Shown in pieces: positions 28,782-37,444 of a stretch of 64,000 nt of DNA (within the stretch, counting starts at the first letter, position 1; each line of letters opens with the position of its first letter). The DNA is taken from NCBI RefSeq assembly GCF_005234135.1, contig NZ_CP039964.1:1865001-1929000 (forward strand), read 5' to 3'. The DNA comes from Pseudorhodobacter turbinis. Its GTDB lineage: Bacteria; Pseudomonadota; Alphaproteobacteria; Rhodobacterales; Rhodobacteraceae. Both the position numbers and the translations under genes were made by a program. Below the pieces are notes generated by a model, which was not told the DNA's origin, did no database searches, and saw nothing but the letters and a program-made list of their open reading frames with translations.

Positions 28782-29588
28782 ATGAGCAAACCTTACAAGA
28801 GAATCCTCATTACCGGCGCGGCCGGGCGTCTGGGTACGGAAATGCGTCGCGGGCTTGTTCCCTTGGCGGATAGGTTGGTGCTGGCCGACCGTGTGGCGTG
28901 CAAGAACCTGCAGCCGCATGAAGAAGAGCTGATCTTTGATTTGTCCGACGAGGCGGCGACCATTGCCGCGACTGAGGGTTGCGATGCCATTGTTCACCTC
29001 GGCGGCTCTCCGCAGGAAAGCCCTTGGGATGATATCCTCAACAGCAGTATCCGCGGGTCATATCACATCTATGAGGGCGCGCGGAAACATGGCGTCAAAC
29101 GTGTGATCTATTCATCGTCTGTTCATGCGATCGGTTATCACGGGATCAATGACGGCATTGATTGCGATGCAAAGCCCCGCCCTGACAGCCTTTATGGCGT
29201 CTCGAAGTGTTTTGTCGAAGGGCTCGCGAGCCTATATTGGGACAAGTTCGGCATTGAATCCGCCTGTCTACGCATCTTCTCGTCCTTCCCTGAACCGGCT
29301 GACCGGCGGATGCTTTGGTCTTGGCTGTCATTTGATGATTGCATCCGGCTTGTCACCGCCAGCCTGACCGCCCCGCATCTGGGGTTCACGATCACCGCAG
29401 GCATGTCCGATAACAAGGTCAAGCCGGTCAATATGAGCAATAGCGGGCATATCGGCTATCAACCGCAAGACAGTTCGGAACAGTTCCGCGCCAAGGTTGA
29501 GGCCGCGACCGACCCTGTGGACCCGAAAGATCCTTCGAGCCACCGCATTGGCGGCTGGTTCGTCAATCTGGGCCACCCCGACGACTAA
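28782..29588 (+). CDS. NAD-dependent epimerase/dehydratase, uronate dehydrogenase-like
   Basis: 268 residues. Rossmann start ILITGAAGRLGTEM (near 8-21), HLGGSPQE, SSSVHAIGYHG and the catalytic YGVSK at about 141-145. The short length and the S-VHAIG-YH arrangement resemble uronate dehydrogenases, which oxidise galacturonate or glucuronate to aldarolactones, though other sugar-acid oxidoreductases of this family look alike. It ends the operon and is convergent with the FadR/GntR gene, 3 bases away. Confidence 0.8.
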   Translation: MSKPYKRILITGAAGRLGTEMRRGLVPLADRLVLADRVACKNLQPHEEELIFDLSDEAATIAATEGCDAIVHLGGSPQESPWDDILNSSIRGSYHIYEGARKHGVKRVIYSSSVHAIGYHGINDGIDCDAKPRPDSLYGVSKCFVEGLASLYWDKFGIESACLRIFSSFPEPADRRMLWSWLSFDDCIRLVTASLTAPHLGFTITAGMSDNKVKPVNMSNSGHIGYQPQDSSEQFRAKVEAATDPVDPKDPSSHRIGGWFVNLGHPDD

Positions 29589-29591
29589 GGG

Positions 29592-30293
29592 TTACCCCTC
29601 AAACACCCGTTTTCGGGCATTCTCGACATGGGCGCGCATGGCCGCCCGTGCCGAGTTTGGGTCTTTTTGCTCGATGGCTTCAAAGATTTGGTAGTGTTCA
29701 CGCTGGACCATATCCAACCGTTCCTGGGGTTTGGTAAGCGACAGGTTTCGGGTCAGGTTCAGCCCGGTCAGGATGTTCCCTTTGATAGAGGTGCGCGCGA
29801 CCGTAAAATAGGGGTTTCCCGATGCGCTGCAGATCAGCTCATGAAAGGCCTCATCGGTCGTGACGCCCAATTTCCCCTCGCTGGTGCAGCGGTCAAGTTC
29901 CGCCAGCAGGGACCGCATCGAGGCCAGTTCTGCATCTGTCCGCCGTTGCGCTGCAAGATAGGCCGCCTCTGATTCAATGGCGGCGCGAAATTCAAATGTT
30001 CGCTGGATATCGGCAATCGACCCGACCGGCGCAAAGCCAAAGACAGCACCTTCGGGCCGGCGCACAACAAATGATCCCGACCCCTGCCGCGATACGATCG
30101 CCCCGTCCTCGCGCAATTGTTTAAGCGCCTGCCGCAGCACAGGACGAGAGACCGAGAACTTTTCGCATAACGCGCTTTCGGTCGGAAGTCTGGAGCCGAG
30201 AGATGTCTCCCCGCTGGCAATCAGTGCCAGGATTTTCTCATAGACCAGATCGGAAAGAGAGCGGTCATGTTTTTGCTGCTGCATCGCGCTCAT
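29592..30293 (-). CDS. FadR/GntR-family transcription regulator
   Basis: 233 residues. Winged helix with SLGSRLPTESALCEKFSVSRPVLRQALKQLREDG (about 33-66) followed by an FCD effector domain with metal-type residues (D at FHEL, H near 205). Such proteins repress sugar-acid and organic-acid operons. The ATG at 30293 is used; another in-frame ATG sits three codons on, at 30284, and the ribosome site is weak for both. It is divergent from the GntR-LysR pair, with palindromes between them. Confidence 0.85.
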   Translation of the reverse strand: MSAMQQQKHDRSLSDLVYEKILALIASGETSLGSRLPTESALCEKFSVSRPVLRQALKQLREDGAIVSRQGSGSFVVRRPEGAVFGFAPVGSIADIQRTFEFRAAIESEAAYLAAQRRTDAELASMRSLLAELDRCTSEGKLGVTTDEAFHELICSASGNPYFTVARTSIKGNILTGLNLTRNLSLTKPQERLDMVQREHYQIFEAIEQKDPNSARAAMRAHVENARKRVFEG

Positions 30294-30431
30294 GGTTGCA
30301 AACTTCGCATTGTGTGACCCTTCAGTATCCGGAGTAACCCGACATTTCGCCATCAATCTAGTCAGGATGCGGCGGGATGTGCAAATTACTTCTTGTTTTC
30401 AGCTTTACACCATCTGCCCATATTTAACCAT

Positions 30432-30472
30432 TGGCCGTCAAACGGCCATAGCGTTCCATCGATTGCATGCAA
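30432..30472. promoter_or_regulatory. Two palindromes between divergent GntR-type genes
   Basis: TGGCCGT (30432-30438) and ACGGCCA (30442-30448) form a perfect inverted repeat around CAA, and TTGCATGCAA (30463-30472) is a second perfect palindrome 14 bases on. They lie in the 292-base region between the FadR/GntR start (30293) and the GntR start (30586), a natural site for autoregulation. Nothing else with clear meaning is seen in that stretch. Confidence 0.4.
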
Positions 30473-30585
30473 ACTCTGGGCGCTTGACCGGAAAAAAGGC
30501 TGCAACACCTTGACAAGAGAGGCCAAAGGACGACGTCTTAAGGTTTTTCGGGCTTATATGGTCGGGAATTATTTAGGTTCAAAAC

Positions 30586-31293
30586 ATGAATAAGCATACG
30601 GCAAAAGCACCAAAGTGGGATGGGCGTACCGGCGTGGATGAGGTGGCAAACCACCTTTACGACGATATCATTTCGCTGCGCCTGCTTCCGGGAACCAAGA
30701 TGTCAGAGGTTGAGATCGCTTCGCGTTTCGGCGTGTCACGGCAACCTGTCCGAGAGGCGTTTAGCCGTCTTGCGAACCTTGACCTGTTGCTGATCCGGCC
30801 ACAAAAAGCCACCGAGGTAAAGCGGTTTTCCACGCAGGCCATTGAAAAATCACGTTTTATTCGTGCAGCGGTAGAGGCAGAGGTTCTGCGCCGTGCCGCC
30901 CGGCTATGCGACAAAGAAGGTGCGGCGGCACTTGATGCCAGCCTTGAGCAGCAGCGAGCCTTGCTGACAACCGGCGAATACGGGGATTTCAGCGCGCTTG
31001 ATTATCAGTTCCACGCGTTGCTGTGTGAAATTGCCGGTGTCGAATATGCTTTTGAGGTGATCTGTTCGGAAAAGGCAAAGGTAGATCGTCTTTGCGTTTT
31101 GGGCCTGTCCAAAGAGGACCGGATGCCTGAGCTGATCGAGGATCACGCACGGATTGTCGCGATGATCAAGGCGCATGACGCCGAAAAAGCGGTTGCGGAA
31201 GGGATGCTGCACCTTAGCCGTCTTGATTCCACGATCGAACATATCAAGACCAACAACGCCCATTTCTTTGATGATATAGACACTGTGCCATGA
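30586..31293 (+). CDS. GntR-family transcription regulator (FCD subfamily)
   Basis: 235 residues. DNA-binding wing LRLLPGTKMSEVEIASRFGVSRQPVREAFSRLANLDLL (about 32-69), then an all-helical FCD domain with R86-type and H residues (DYQFHALLCEIAG, LIEDHARIVAMI) that usually bind a metal and a carboxylate ligand. It starts a bicistron with the LysR gene (ATGA overlap) and sits in the middle of the catabolic locus, so it is a candidate regulator of the flanking operons. Confidence 0.88.
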   Translation: MNKHTAKAPKWDGRTGVDEVANHLYDDIISLRLLPGTKMSEVEIASRFGVSRQPVREAFSRLANLDLLLIRPQKATEVKRFSTQAIEKSRFIRAAVEAEVLRRAARLCDKEGAAALDASLEQQRALLTTGEYGDFSALDYQFHALLCEIAGVEYAFEVICSEKAKVDRLCVLGLSKEDRMPELIEDHARIVAMIKAHDAEKAVAEGMLHLSRLDSTIEHIKTNNAHFFDDIDTVP

Positions 31294-32204
31294 CGACCCG
31301 CCTGCCACCACTGAACTCCTTGCGGGTTTTCTCTGTGGTGATGAAACAGGGCAGCTACCGCGCGGCGGCCGAAGTTCTTTTGGTTTCTCCCCAAGCGGTT
31401 AGCCAGCAGATCAAGTTATTGGAAGATATGCTTCAGGTGGAGCTGTTTCACCGAAAAGGCCGGGTGATAGAACCGACCGAGCCTGCGATTGTGCTTTCGC
31501 ATTATGTGCGGGCCGGCTTTGACGAATTTTCCAATGGTGTGCGGCGGGTTACAAATGCCAGCGACCGGAACCGGATAAACATCAATGTCAGCCCCTATTT
31601 CGCAACCCGCTATCTGATGGAACGGCTGGAACATTTCCGCGAGAGGGAGCCCACCGCCGACCTGCGCCTGACGACCATGGTGAAACTGCCGGAATTCGAC
31701 AGTGACGAGGTTGATGTCTCTATCCAATGGGGTTTTGGCGAATGGAAGGATCTGGAGGTGACGCTTCTGGTGCAGGATCCCAAGATTATCTGTTGTGCGC
31801 CAGAGCTTGCCGATAAGGTGGAAACGCCGGAAGATCTGCAAAACCACACCCTGCTTCATCCGGTGGTGGGGCGCATTCATTGGCAGCGGGTGCTGTCCCA
31901 TTTGGGTGTTCCGGATGCGACGGCCAAGGGCGAGATTGAGTTTCAGGATGCGGCGACCTTGCGGCGCGCGACGATTGCGCGGTTGGGAATTGGTCTAATC
32001 TCGCGGATTGATGCGCTGGATGATCTGAGGTCGGGCAAGCTGGTTGCCCCCCTTGGCCGTGACGCCCTGAACGATATGCCCGAGGGCGATGTCGCGGGTT
32101 TTTACCTCGTGCTTCCCAAGGCCCACAAACGAATCAAGGCCGTTGCCGCCTTTTGTGACTGGATCACAGCCGAAAACTGGGTCGCTTTGAACAAGGCAAA
32201 CTGA
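31290..32204 (+). CDS. LysR-family regulator, GcvA-like
   Basis: 304 residues. The helix-turn-helix LNSLRVFSVVMKQGSYRAAAEVLLVSPQAVSQQIKLLE (about 8-45) and the periplasmic-binding-type effector domain (about 92-295) with the DVSIQWGFGEW motif are typical of the GcvA/AmpR branch. The start overlaps the GntR stop by 4 bases, so the two regulators are made from one transcript. A terminator follows. Confidence 0.9.
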   Translation: MTTRLPPLNSLRVFSVVMKQGSYRAAAEVLLVSPQAVSQQIKLLEDMLQVELFHRKGRVIEPTEPAIVLSHYVRAGFDEFSNGVRRVTNASDRNRININVSPYFATRYLMERLEHFREREPTADLRLTTMVKLPEFDSDEVDVSIQWGFGEWKDLEVTLLVQDPKIICCAPELADKVETPEDLQNHTLLHPVVGRIHWQRVLSHLGVPDATAKGEIEFQDAATLRRATIARLGIGLISRIDALDDLRSGKLVAPLGRDALNDMPEGDVAGFYLVLPKAHKRIKAVAAFCDWITAENWVALNKAN

Positions 32205-32216
32205 GCGAAATTCCGT

Positions 32217-32243
32217 ATCACGCCCGTCGTGGTGGTTTTTTTT
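32217..32243 (+). terminator. Rho-independent terminator after LysR gene
   Basis: ATCACG (32217-32222) and CGTGGT (32228-32233) form a 6-bp stem with one wobble around CCCGT, then GG and eight T (32236-32243). The short stem is offset by the strong T run. Confidence 0.55.
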
Positions 32244-32384
32244 ATGAACTTTATCAGCGCCACACTGCGATGGGGCAGGTTTAGCTAGAAACAGCTATTG
32301 TAAACTAGTATGCTACTTGTAGAGTAAGGGACCGAAAGACCGTTATAGTGTCTATAAATCAGCCTGAAACTGGAGGAAATTGAT

Positions 32385-33128
32385 TTGAAACTACAAGGCA
32401 AGACAGTGATCGTAACTGGCGGTGGCCGTGATATCGGGCGCGCTTGTGCCCTTCGTTTGGCCGGTGAAGGCGCGAATGTCGCGATAAACTATTTTGCCAG
32501 TGCCGACAGCGCCCAGGCGACGGTTGATGAAATCACCGCAGCGGGCGGCAAGGCCATCGCGGTGCAGGGTGATCTTTGTAAATCCGAGGGTGTGGACGCA
32601 TTGGTTTCGGCCACGGTCGAGGCGTTCGGAAGCATCGATATTCTGGTGAATAACGCCGGTGGTTTGATCGCTCGCAAGTCTATCTCCGAGATGTCTGTGG
32701 AACATTGGTTGGCCGTAATGGACCTGAATGTGACCAGCACTTTCATGATGACCAAGGCCGTGCTTGCACACATGAAGTCCGGCGCTATCGTGAATATTGC
32801 AAGCCAGGCTGGCCGTGATGGCGGCGGTGGCGGTGCTATGGCCTACGGTGCGGCAAAGGGTGCAATCATGACGATGACCCGTGGTTTGGCAAAGGAACTC
32901 GGGCCGGATATTCGAGTGAACGCGCTTTGCCCCGGTATGATCGATACCGACTTCCACAATATTTTCACCAAACCCGAAGTTCGCAAGAACGTAGAGGCCG
33001 CGACGCCCCTCAAACGGCAGGGGTTGCCTGAGGATGTGGCGAATATGGTTTATTTTCTGGCCAGCGACGAATCATCTTTTGTGACCGGAGCGAACTTCGA
33101 CATCAACGGCGGGACGCTCTTTAGTTAA
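32385..33128 (+). CDS. Short-chain dehydrogenase/reductase
   Basis: 247 residues, classical SDR. Cofactor motif TGGGRDIGRA (near 11-20), NNAG (about 89-92), NIASQAG with the catalytic Ser, and YGAAK (about 153-157); the end SDESSFVTGANFDINGG is standard. It starts with TTG, supported by GGAGG 8 bases upstream and no ATG in the right place. NADP or NAD preference is not clear. Its place between the regulators and the TRAP genes suggests that it oxidises a hydroxy acid or sugar acid. Confidence 0.88.
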   Translation: MKLQGKTVIVTGGGRDIGRACALRLAGEGANVAINYFASADSAQATVDEITAAGGKAIAVQGDLCKSEGVDALVSATVEAFGSIDILVNNAGGLIARKSISEMSVEHWLAVMDLNVTSTFMMTKAVLAHMKSGAIVNIASQAGRDGGGGGAMAYGAAKGAIMTMTRGLAKELGPDIRVNALCPGMIDTDFHNIFTKPEVRKNVEAATPLKRQGLPEDVANMVYFLASDESSFVTGANFDINGGTLFS

Positions 33129-33147
33129 CCTCACGATTTTACGTCCT

Positions 33148-33180
33148 GATCGGGGGAAATGGGGAGGATTCCCCCCGATC
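33148..33180 (+). terminator. Terminator-like hairpin after SDR gene
   Basis: GATCGGGGGAA pairs with TTCCCCCCGATC (one C bulged) around a G-rich loop. The following TTAAAAG is a weak tail, so attenuation rather than full termination is possible. The rest of 33129-33446 is AT-rich and holds the TRAP promoter region. Confidence 0.5.
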
Positions 33181-33352
33181 TTAAAAGTTCCTGTTTTCGG
33201 TTTCTATCATCCGCAGTTCCGGTCCTTGCCATGGCTGCCTGCTGGGGGAAAATAGGGCAACTTGTGAATAGGGCAGTGGTTTATAATTAGTCAATTATAA
33301 TCAATTAGTTAGCTTGATTGCAAAAAAGAGAAGTAACGAATTTTTACAAATA

Positions 33353-33380
33353 TTGTTGACTTGTAACAACTTAGTATCTT
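33353..33380 (+). promoter_or_regulatory. Promoter and TTGTAACAA operator-like site before dctP
   Basis: TTGTTG (33353-33358), 16 bases, TATCTT (33375-33380) form a plausible promoter. Between them TTGTAACAA (33361-33369) is a palindrome of the TTGT-N-ACAA kind bound by FCD-type GntR regulators. It lies about 67 bases from the dctP start, in an AT-rich stretch, where a repressor would block the promoter. Confidence 0.4.
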
Positions 33381-33446
33381 TTACTCAAAAAAGACGGAAT
33401 TCCAAGCCTGCTTGGAATGCGCAAAAAAAATCAAGGGAGGACTGAA

Positions 33447-34445
33447 ATGACATCGTTTAAATCAACCACGAAAATGGTTCTGGGTGCGGTCTGTGCGACG
33501 GCGCTGACACTCGGGATGGCAAACGCCGAGGCGATTACGCTGCGCGGTGCAAGCATGTTCGACGAGGATCACACGTTCACCAAAACGTTTCGCAAATTCG
33601 AAGAGCTGGTGCAGGAAAATTATGACGGGGAGGTCATTTTCGATCTGCGGCTCAACAGTGAGCTTGGCGTTGAGAAGGACTATGTGACCTTCCTTCAGCA
33701 AGGCGTTGCTATCGACTATACGATCATCGCGCCGTCCAACATGGCGATCATGGCACCGTCCATCCCGTTGATGGATATGCCGTTCCTGTTCCGCGATCTG
33801 GAGCATTGGGATGCGGTGCTGTCCAGCAAGACGCTTACCTCGCTTGAGGATGAGCTGATGGAAAAAGCTGATATCAAGATCATCGGCTATACTGGTGGTG
33901 GCGTGCGCAATCTGGTTGCAAACAAGCCGATCAAAAACATGGAAGACCTTGCCGGCCATAAGATGCGCGTGATGGGTGCCCCGATTCAGGCGCAGGTTTT
34001 TGCGGCCTTCAATGCATCCCCTGCGGCGATTGCTTATAACGAGGTTTACAACGCCATTCAAACCGGTGTGATCTCGGGCTTGGAAAATGAGGCGGCGGGT
34101 GTTGAGAACCTCAAGTTCTATGAGGTTGCCCCCTATATTTCACAAACAGCGCACACCATCACAGTGCGCCCCATCGTGATGAGCGGCAAAACCTTCCGCA
34201 AACTGCCCGAGGATCTGCAAGCGGCTGTGTTGAAAGCCGGTGCGGATGCCGCGACTTTCGGGCGTGAACTGGAAAGCACCCAAGACGGCATCATCTTGAA
34301 AAAGATGGCTGATGCAGGGCAGATCAATCTGATCGAATTCGAAGACCGTGACCAGCTTCTTGAACTGGTTGTGCCGGTGCAAGATGCCTATGCGGCCGAA
34401 CTTGGCGCGACCGAGCTTCTTGAAGCGATCCGCGCAACGAAGTGA
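33447..34445 (+). CDS. dctP: TRAP transporter solute-binding protein DctP
   Basis: 332 residues with a signal peptide (about 1-27, MVLGAVCATALTLGMANA). The DctP fold shows LRGASMFDEDHTFTKTF, GYTGGGVRNLVANKPI and LAGHKMRVMGAP with the substrate-anchoring Arg, then YNAIQTGVISGLENE. It captures an organic acid in the periplasm and passes it to DctQM. GGGAGG precedes ATG 33447; the in-frame ATG at 33417 is out of reach of that site. Confidence 0.92.
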   Translation: MTSFKSTTKMVLGAVCATALTLGMANAEAITLRGASMFDEDHTFTKTFRKFEELVQENYDGEVIFDLRLNSELGVEKDYVTFLQQGVAIDYTIIAPSNMAIMAPSIPLMDMPFLFRDLEHWDAVLSSKTLTSLEDELMEKADIKIIGYTGGGVRNLVANKPIKNMEDLAGHKMRVMGAPIQAQVFAAFNASPAAIAYNEVYNAIQTGVISGLENEAAGVENLKFYEVAPYISQTAHTITVRPIVMSGKTFRKLPEDLQAAVLKAGADAATFGRELESTQDGIILKKMADAGQINLIEFEDRDQLLELVVPVQDAYAAELGATELLEAIRATK

Positions 34446-34463
34446 CCCCATAAGCCAATCAGG

Positions 34464-34491
34464 CCACCGGCGCCCTGAACGGTGTCGGTGG
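34464..34491 (+). promoter_or_regulatory. Intercistronic hairpin between dctP and dctQ
   Basis: CCACCGGCGCC (34464-34474) pairs over its full length with GGTGTCGGTGG (34481-34491), using two G-U pairs, around CTGAAC. No T run follows directly. Such hairpins protect or end the dctP transcript so that the binding protein outnumbers the permease. Confidence 0.5.
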
Positions 34492-34539
34492 TCCCCTTGT
34501 GTGTTGGTGTTTTTATGATCTTGGGTTGGGAGGCCGGAT

Positions 34540-35034
34540 ATGATTAAAAATATGCTGGACGGTATCAGTCTCGTCCTACGCGTTCTTCTGGGCATTTTGA
34601 TTGCCGCTCTTTCTGTTCCTGTCGCCATGCAAGTTATTGCACGGTACACAGGAATTATTCCCGTCTATCTCTGGACCGAAGAACTTGCCGGTTTCCTGTT
34701 TGTTTGGGTCGTAATGATCGGGTCAATGCTTGCCGTTTGGGATGGCACGCATTTTGATGTGCGGGTTATGCCGGATGCGGAACGGCCGTTGATGCGCTTG
34801 CTGCAAAACGGTCTGGTTCATGTGCTGATCATGGGCTTTGGCTTGATTTTTCTGTGGTACGGGGTGGAATACGCCAAGTTCGGCACCATCCAGCATTCCC
34901 TAATGATGCGCGCCAACATGATTATTACCTTTATCTCTGTACCAATTGCCGGAGCCTTCTGGGCACTGTTTGCCGGCTACCGGCTTTTCGAAGAAGTCGA
35001 GGTGTATAGAACAACGCGGAGTGTCGTTAAATGA
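34540..35034 (+). CDS. dctQ: TRAP transporter small permease DctQ
   Basis: 164 residues with four predicted membrane segments (about 10-30, 48-68, 88-110, 128-148), including YLWTEELAGFLFVWVVMIGSMLAVWDGTHF, a typical DctQ region. It forms the membrane complex with DctM and uses a sodium or proton gradient. It overlaps dctM by ATGA. Confidence 0.88.
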   Translation: MIKNMLDGISLVLRVLLGILIAALSVPVAMQVIARYTGIIPVYLWTEELAGFLFVWVVMIGSMLAVWDGTHFDVRVMPDAERPLMRLLQNGLVHVLIMGFGLIFLWYGVEYAKFGTIQHSLMMRANMIITFISVPIAGAFWALFAGYRLFEEVEVYRTTRSVVK

Positions 35035-36341
35035 TCGTATCAACCGGCCTTGCCTGTGGCCTTTTGGTCGGCGGCTTTATCTTGCTTGTCCTGCTGCGCG
35101 TGCCTGTGGCTTTTGCGCTTGGCCTTGCGACCATTCCGGTGGTGCTGATGGATTTGCGGCTCACACCCTTCATCGTGCTGGATCGGATGTTCCAGTCCTA
35201 TAACTCTTTCATCCTTTTGGCTGTTCCGTTCTTTCTGTTGGCGGCCAACCTGATGAACTCCGGCAAGATCACGGATAAGCTGATCGATCTTGCGCGGGTG
35301 CTGACGGGGTGGATGCCGGGCGGATTGGGCCATGTGAATGTGGCCGTTTCCATGCTGTTTGCCGGGATCTCGGGGTCGTCAACCGCGGATGCTGCCGGCT
35401 GTGGCAAGATCCTTATTCCGGCGATGGTGCGTGAGGGCTATGACCGACGGTTTGCCATTGCGATCACGGCCTGTTCCTCGGTTATGGGGGTTATCATTCC
35501 GCCAAGCATTCTGATGGTTGTCTGGGGCGGGGTGATGCAAACTTCGGTTGGAGCGCTCTTTCTGGCCGGTGCAATTCCGGGGATCATGATCGGGCTTGCT
35601 TTGATGGCAACAGTTTACGGTTATGCCAAGGTTTACAACTATCCGATCATCGGGGTGCCGACCTTCCGCGATATCATTGCGGCGTTCAAAGGGTCATTTC
35701 TGGCCATGCTGACGCCGGTCTTTGTTGTAGGCGGCATTGTAGGCGGTATCGTTACCCCGACCGAAAGCGCGATCATCGCGGCGATCTATTCCCTGCTGTT
35801 GGGCATGTTCGTGTACCGGACAGTCACCGTGCGAGAGCTTGGCCAGATCTTTTATGAGACAGGGCGTTTCGCGTCGATCTCCTTGTTTGCGATCGGGACG
35901 GCCACGGCCTTTGGCTGGCTTTTGGCCTTTTACAACGTGCCGCGCCTAATCGTGGCGGGGATGACCAGCCTGGAGTTCGGCTATTTTGGCACGGCGTTGG
36001 TTATCGCGGCCCTGTTCTTATTCTTCGGGCTTTTCATCGATGCGATCCCGACGATCATCATTCTGGGCACTGTGTTGATGCCTGTTGCGGCCGCGGCTGA
36101 TATTCACCCGATTGCCTTTGCGATCATCGGGATCGTGGCCTTGGCCTTTGGGCTGGTGACGCCGCCATATGGGTTGTGTCTTTTGATATCAGCGTCGATT
36201 GGCGGCATGAATATCGTGCATGTGATGAAAGACGTCATGATCATTCTGCTGCCGATGTTGTTGATCCTGCTGCTGATTATCGTGTTTCCGGAAATCGCCC
36301 TTTGGCTTCCCGGATGGCTGATGCCGCAGTCGGTTCAGTAA
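35031..36341 (+). CDS. dctM: TRAP transporter large permease DctM
   Basis: 436 residues, at least ten hydrophobic helices. MLFAGISGSSTADAAGCGKILIPAM (about 107-131) is the DctM signature loop, with SVMGVIIPPSILMVVWG and TPTESAIIAAIYSLL as the conserved repeat ends. It is the transport channel of the system. It overlaps dctQ and is followed by a strong hairpin before the dehydrogenase gene. Confidence 0.92.
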   Translation: MIVSTGLACGLLVGGFILLVLLRVPVAFALGLATIPVVLMDLRLTPFIVLDRMFQSYNSFILLAVPFFLLAANLMNSGKITDKLIDLARVLTGWMPGGLGHVNVAVSMLFAGISGSSTADAAGCGKILIPAMVREGYDRRFAIAITACSSVMGVIIPPSILMVVWGGVMQTSVGALFLAGAIPGIMIGLALMATVYGYAKVYNYPIIGVPTFRDIIAAFKGSFLAMLTPVFVVGGIVGGIVTPTESAIIAAIYSLLLGMFVYRTVTVRELGQIFYETGRFASISLFAIGTATAFGWLLAFYNVPRLIVAGMTSLEFGYFGTALVIAALFLFFGLFIDAIPTIIILGTVLMPVAAAADIHPIAFAIIGIVALAFGLVTPPYGLCLLISASIGGMNIVHVMKDVMIILLPMLLILLLIIVFPEIALWLPGWLMPQSVQ

Positions 36342-36361
36342 TCGCAATCCAAAAACCTAGG

Positions 36362-36398
36362 CTGAACAGCTGCACCTGAAACGGGTGCAGTTGTTCAG
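36362..36398 (+). promoter_or_regulatory. Long intercistronic hairpin before dehydrogenase gene
   Basis: CTGAACAGCTGCACC (36362-36376) pairs with GGTGCAGTTGTTCAG (36384-36398): 15 pairs, one wobble, 7-base loop. No T tail follows, so it looks more like an RNA-stability or processing element between dctM and the next gene than a terminator. Confidence 0.45.
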
Positions 36399-36434
36399 GC
36401 CGCCCAAAATTCATGAAAACGTGAGAGAGAAGAC

Positions 36435-37442
36435 ATGGCAGGAAAAACCTATGAGCATATTTCGCCGGAGAACGCCCGCAAACTGGCGACGGTGATCCTT
36501 GCGAAGGCAAAGTTCTCGGAAGATCAAGCATCGAGCATGATCCAGAACATGATCGATGCACAGGCGCAGGAGTGTCATTCCCATGGTTTGTACCGTTTGA
36601 TTGACTGCTACAATGCGGCCAAATCCGGCCAGATAAACCTTACGGCGCAACCAGTTGTAACGGATCACGCGCCCAGCGTTGTTAAGGTGGATGCATGTCA
36701 GGGGAACTCGCTTCTGGCCTTTAAATCAGGCTTGGGGCTGCTTACGCAAAAGGCGCGGGCAAACGGCATTGCCGCGATGGCCATCAACAACTCCTTTCAC
36801 TATTCGGCACTGTGGTGGGAGGTAGAGCTGATTTCGGATCTGGGTCTTGTTGCCCTTGCGATGTCGCCCACGCTTCCCTTTGTGGCACCCTATGGCGGCA
36901 TCAAGCCGTTGCTGGGCACCAACCCCATGGCGTTCTCATGGCCCCGCCCTGGGGGCGATCCCTATACGTTTGACTTCGCCACCAGCGCGTCGGCACGCGG
37001 CGAGATAGAAATCCGCCGCAGGAGAGGTGAAACCTTGCCACCGGAATGGGCGATCGACAGCGAGGGAAACCCCACGACCGATGCCGAGCGTGCGATGTCC
37101 GGTGCCCTGCTGCCCTTCGGCAAGCACAAGGGATCGGCGATCTCGATCATGGTGGAGCTGCTGGCCGGCCCGCTGATCGGCGATTTGCTAAGCTGTCAAA
37201 CCGCGCCGCTCAACAGTTCCGACACCAAGAACATAACGCATGGGGAGCTTGTGATCGTCTTGGATCCCGCGCGCTTTGGCGTCTCTTTTGAGGCTGCCGA
37301 GGGCTTGTTTCAGGACATTGAAGCGCAAGGTGCGCGCTTGCCGTCACAGCGCAGGCGGGCGGCCAAGCGGCGTTCGGACAAAGAGGGGCTTTTGATCTCC
37401 AGCGAACTGTTGGTGGAGTTGGAGCAACTGGCAAAAGGTTAG
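36435..37442 (+). CDS. Ldh/YlbC-family NAD(P)-dependent oxidoreductase
   Basis: 335 residues of the malate/L-lactate/ureidoglycolate/sulfolactate dehydrogenase family (not the Rossmann type). ECHSHGLYRL (near 47) holds the catalytic His region, NSFHYSALWW, the loop GTNPMAFSWP (about 160), and FGKHKGSAISIMVELLAG (about 229) bind cofactor and substrate. The natural substrate is probably a 2-hydroxy or 2-keto acid brought in by the adjacent TRAP system. The stop lies 2 bases from an IS110 remnant, but the length and ending look intact. The Lys/Arg-rich RRRAAKRR near the end is a little unusual. Confidence 0.85.
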   Translation: MAGKTYEHISPENARKLATVILAKAKFSEDQASSMIQNMIDAQAQECHSHGLYRLIDCYNAAKSGQINLTAQPVVTDHAPSVVKVDACQGNSLLAFKSGLGLLTQKARANGIAAMAINNSFHYSALWWEVELISDLGLVALAMSPTLPFVAPYGGIKPLLGTNPMAFSWPRPGGDPYTFDFATSASARGEIEIRRRRGETLPPEWAIDSEGNPTTDAERAMSGALLPFGKHKGSAISIMVELLAGPLIGDLLSCQTAPLNSSDTKNITHGELVIVLDPARFGVSFEAAEGLFQDIEAQGARLPSQRRRAAKRRSDKEGLLISSELLVELEQLAKG

Positions 37443-37444
37443 GG

